From Entamoeba histolytica HM-1:IMSS (Eukaryota > Evosea > Mastigamoebida > Endamoebidae), in NCBI RefSeq assembly GCF_000208925.1, contig NW_001915168.1, forward strand, positions 1 to 16,852: a DNA stretch of 16,852 bases. The letters run 5' to 3'. The notes beneath the pieces are model-generated. The model was not told the origin of the DNA, did no database searches, and saw only the letters and a program-made list of their open reading frames with translations. Positions within the stretch are counted from its first letter, which is position 1; every line of letters starts with the position of its first letter. Positions 15,451 through 16,852 of this stretch are shown here, piece by piece. A program made the translations under genes and the position numbers.

Positions 15451-15843
15451 ATGAATAAAGACATCTTCATGGAATATTAAATGGGTAACAGATGAATAAA
15501 GAAAGAAGTTAATTTAACAATAAATAATTTGTGAAACAAATGTATTGAACTAATAAAATATCTATCTTATATTGTGAATATTTGTAATATTAAAAAACAT
15601 CATAAAAATAATGATGAATATTTTGATGAAAATAATATAACACCAAACAACATCAAATGGGAATTATTCTAATTCTATCAATAAGAAAAAACAATAATTT
15701 CATTGTACTTAAGAATGAATTGAATCGAGGAAAATAAAGAAATGGGTTATTTTATAATAGTAATTGAACATAAGAAAAAATATAACATACAAAAGAATAA
15801 TAAAAGAAATAAGAGACTATAAAAGATAAGAATAAATATATGA
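15451..15843 (+). pseudogene. Possible decayed reading frame
   Basis: A single plus-strand frame from ATG at 15451 reads as Entamoeba-like protein for about 130 codons, broken by seven stops (15478, 15493, 15532, 15670, 15682, 15721, 15820) before a final TGA at 15841. The longest stretches are 45 codons (15535-15669: NKCIELIKYLSYIVNICN ... NDEYFDENNITPNNIKWELF) and 32 codons (15724-15819: IEENKEMGYFIIVIEHKKKY). The frame never has to shift. Stop density is only a little below what I would expect at random for this base composition, and purine-rich A/T DNA favours Lys, Asn, Glu and Ile codons anyway. Family unknown. Confidence 0.3.
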
Positions 15844-16796
15844 AATTTGTAAATTAAGAAAAAAGGAAAATAATAAAACAAAAGTAAATAATCTAAATCT
15901 AGTTTAAATTCATATTAATAACTAAAACGAAAATAAACGAAGATGGAGAAAGTAAATTACACATGATTAATATAAAATATATATCAACTGTCGTATTAAT
16001 AGAAATCAATAGTTGGTAGTTTATTGTTGGTTTTTATAAGAATACAAACTATTAATTCAGTCATTAATTAACAAAATAGTCAAGTTAGTTATGGTCTTCT
16101 TTTTGTTTGTTCATTTCTTGTAATTAATATCATCAAAAATATGTTCTAGATGTGTTTATTCTTCTTTAATATTTTTACACAACATATTTTATGTAAATGT
16201 CTATTTCCAAATGATTTAATTGATAAATGTTTTTGAAAAATTGTAGTCTTTATTCTGAAACAACTTCATACCATATTTTATTTTTTATTGGTTATTAATT
16301 ACTCTAAATGACTTGAATCTCCGACACATTTATTTTATATTTTATATTTTTTGTTTGTTGTTTGTATTTGTATGCATATAATTAAATAAATTAATACTGA
16401 TATTTATATTATTAATATTGTTTACAAATTTTGTTCTTTAATTGTTCTTTCTTTTATTTAATTCAACACATTTATTGCTTATAATTAATCGTATCAATTA
16501 ACTAGTTAATAAATACTTTGTTTTAAATACTTTTTTATTTTTTTTATCATTTTAAACAACTCATGATTATGAATTATTATCTGATTCTTTCATCATTCTT
16601 ATTTTCATTTGTATCAATTTATTTATAATAAACAGAATATAATATTGATTTTAATAATTTGTGTTAATCATTTCTATTACCTTCATAATTTTCATCATTT
16701 TTATTTTTATTCTTATTCATTTCATTAATATTCAAACTTGGCACGAAAATTAGCAAAGAAAAAAATGCATCTAAATAATTTACAAAAAAGAAAAAA

Positions 16797-16816
16797 GATG
16801 CAAAAAAATTTGCATC
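16797..16816. repeat. Short palindrome with 8-bp arms
   Basis: GATGCAAA and TTTGCATC are perfect reverse complements separated by AAAA. A third TGCATC copy, within the palindrome ATGCAT, lies 30 bp upstream (16765-16771). It may be a binding site for a gene beyond the window edge; no function can be assigned. Confidence 0.45.
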
Positions 16817-16852
16817 CATAGAATATTCCATTTATTATATTTTGCTCCTAAA

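Larger units (their letters stand above)
15027..16852. other. Gene-poor AT-rich tail of the window
   Basis: About 1.8 kb without an intact gene on either strand. I see no tRNA, rRNA or transposon ends. It contains a purine-rich plus-strand stretch that reads as interrupted protein (15451-15843) and, near the end, a small palindrome with TGCATC motifs (16765-16816). From about 16080 to 16740 the plus strand is T-rich low complexity. Confidence 0.5.

Noticed and set aside
1..16852. CRISPR arrays, insertion sequences, tRNA or rRNA genes, LINE/SINE ends
   Set aside because: I looked for regular spaced repeats, terminal repeats with transposase frames, T-loop GTTCGA-type boxes and long A-tails with target-site duplications, and saw none that held up.

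Overview
The window looks like nuclear DNA of an Entamoeba species, closest in style to E. histolytica or E. dispar. The species is inferred from sequence style and was not searched. The DNA is very AT-rich, with short intergenic gaps between mostly intronless genes. A TATA-like element (the GTATTTAAA class) lies about 43-45 bp upstream of several ATGs. The two introns I can reconstruct both have GTTTGT...TAG ends. Gene families typical of this genus are present: a Jacob-type cyst-wall lectin, an S41-like surface protein, a Rho/Rac GTPase, an F-box/LRR-style protein and a TLDc protein.

Layout. 260-715 (+): secreted protein with two six-Cys chitin-binding domains. 1470-3608 (+): secreted, probably GPI-anchored S41-peptidase-like protein. 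3647-4648 (-): SR-like protein with two RRMs, convergent with the S41 gene across only 38 bp. 4649-6204: AT-rich gap with two weak coding remnants and an 11-bp inverted repeat just upstream of the next promoter. 6205-6813 (+): Rho/Rac GTPase. 6884-7309 (-): unknown protein. 7416-9080 (-): LRR-like protein. 9236-9868 (+): unknown basic protein, divergent from the LRR gene. 9869-11553: gap with a possible decayed gene and a hairpin. 11554-12753 (+): CBM20-like domain, charged helix and TLDc domain. 12986-13642 (-): RAD18-like RING/SAP protein whose RING domain appears only after splicing out two introns. 13980-15026 (+): all-helical protein of unknown function. 15027-16852: gene-poor, AT-rich tail with a possible decayed reading frame and a small palindrome.

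How the genes fit together. There is no operon, and I see no multi-gene defence or mobile system. The genes are a mixed set: cyst wall or surface (first two), RNA processing, small-GTPase signalling, DNA damage tolerance, and several lineage-specific proteins. The most useful result is the reconstructed three-exon RAD18-like gene. Its first 19 and next 45 coding bases restore all eight zinc ligands of a RING finger. The second is the recurring promoter spacing, which supports ATG starts at 11554 and 13980 in frames that stay open further 5'. The third is the S41-like protein, which lacks the expected catalytic lysine.
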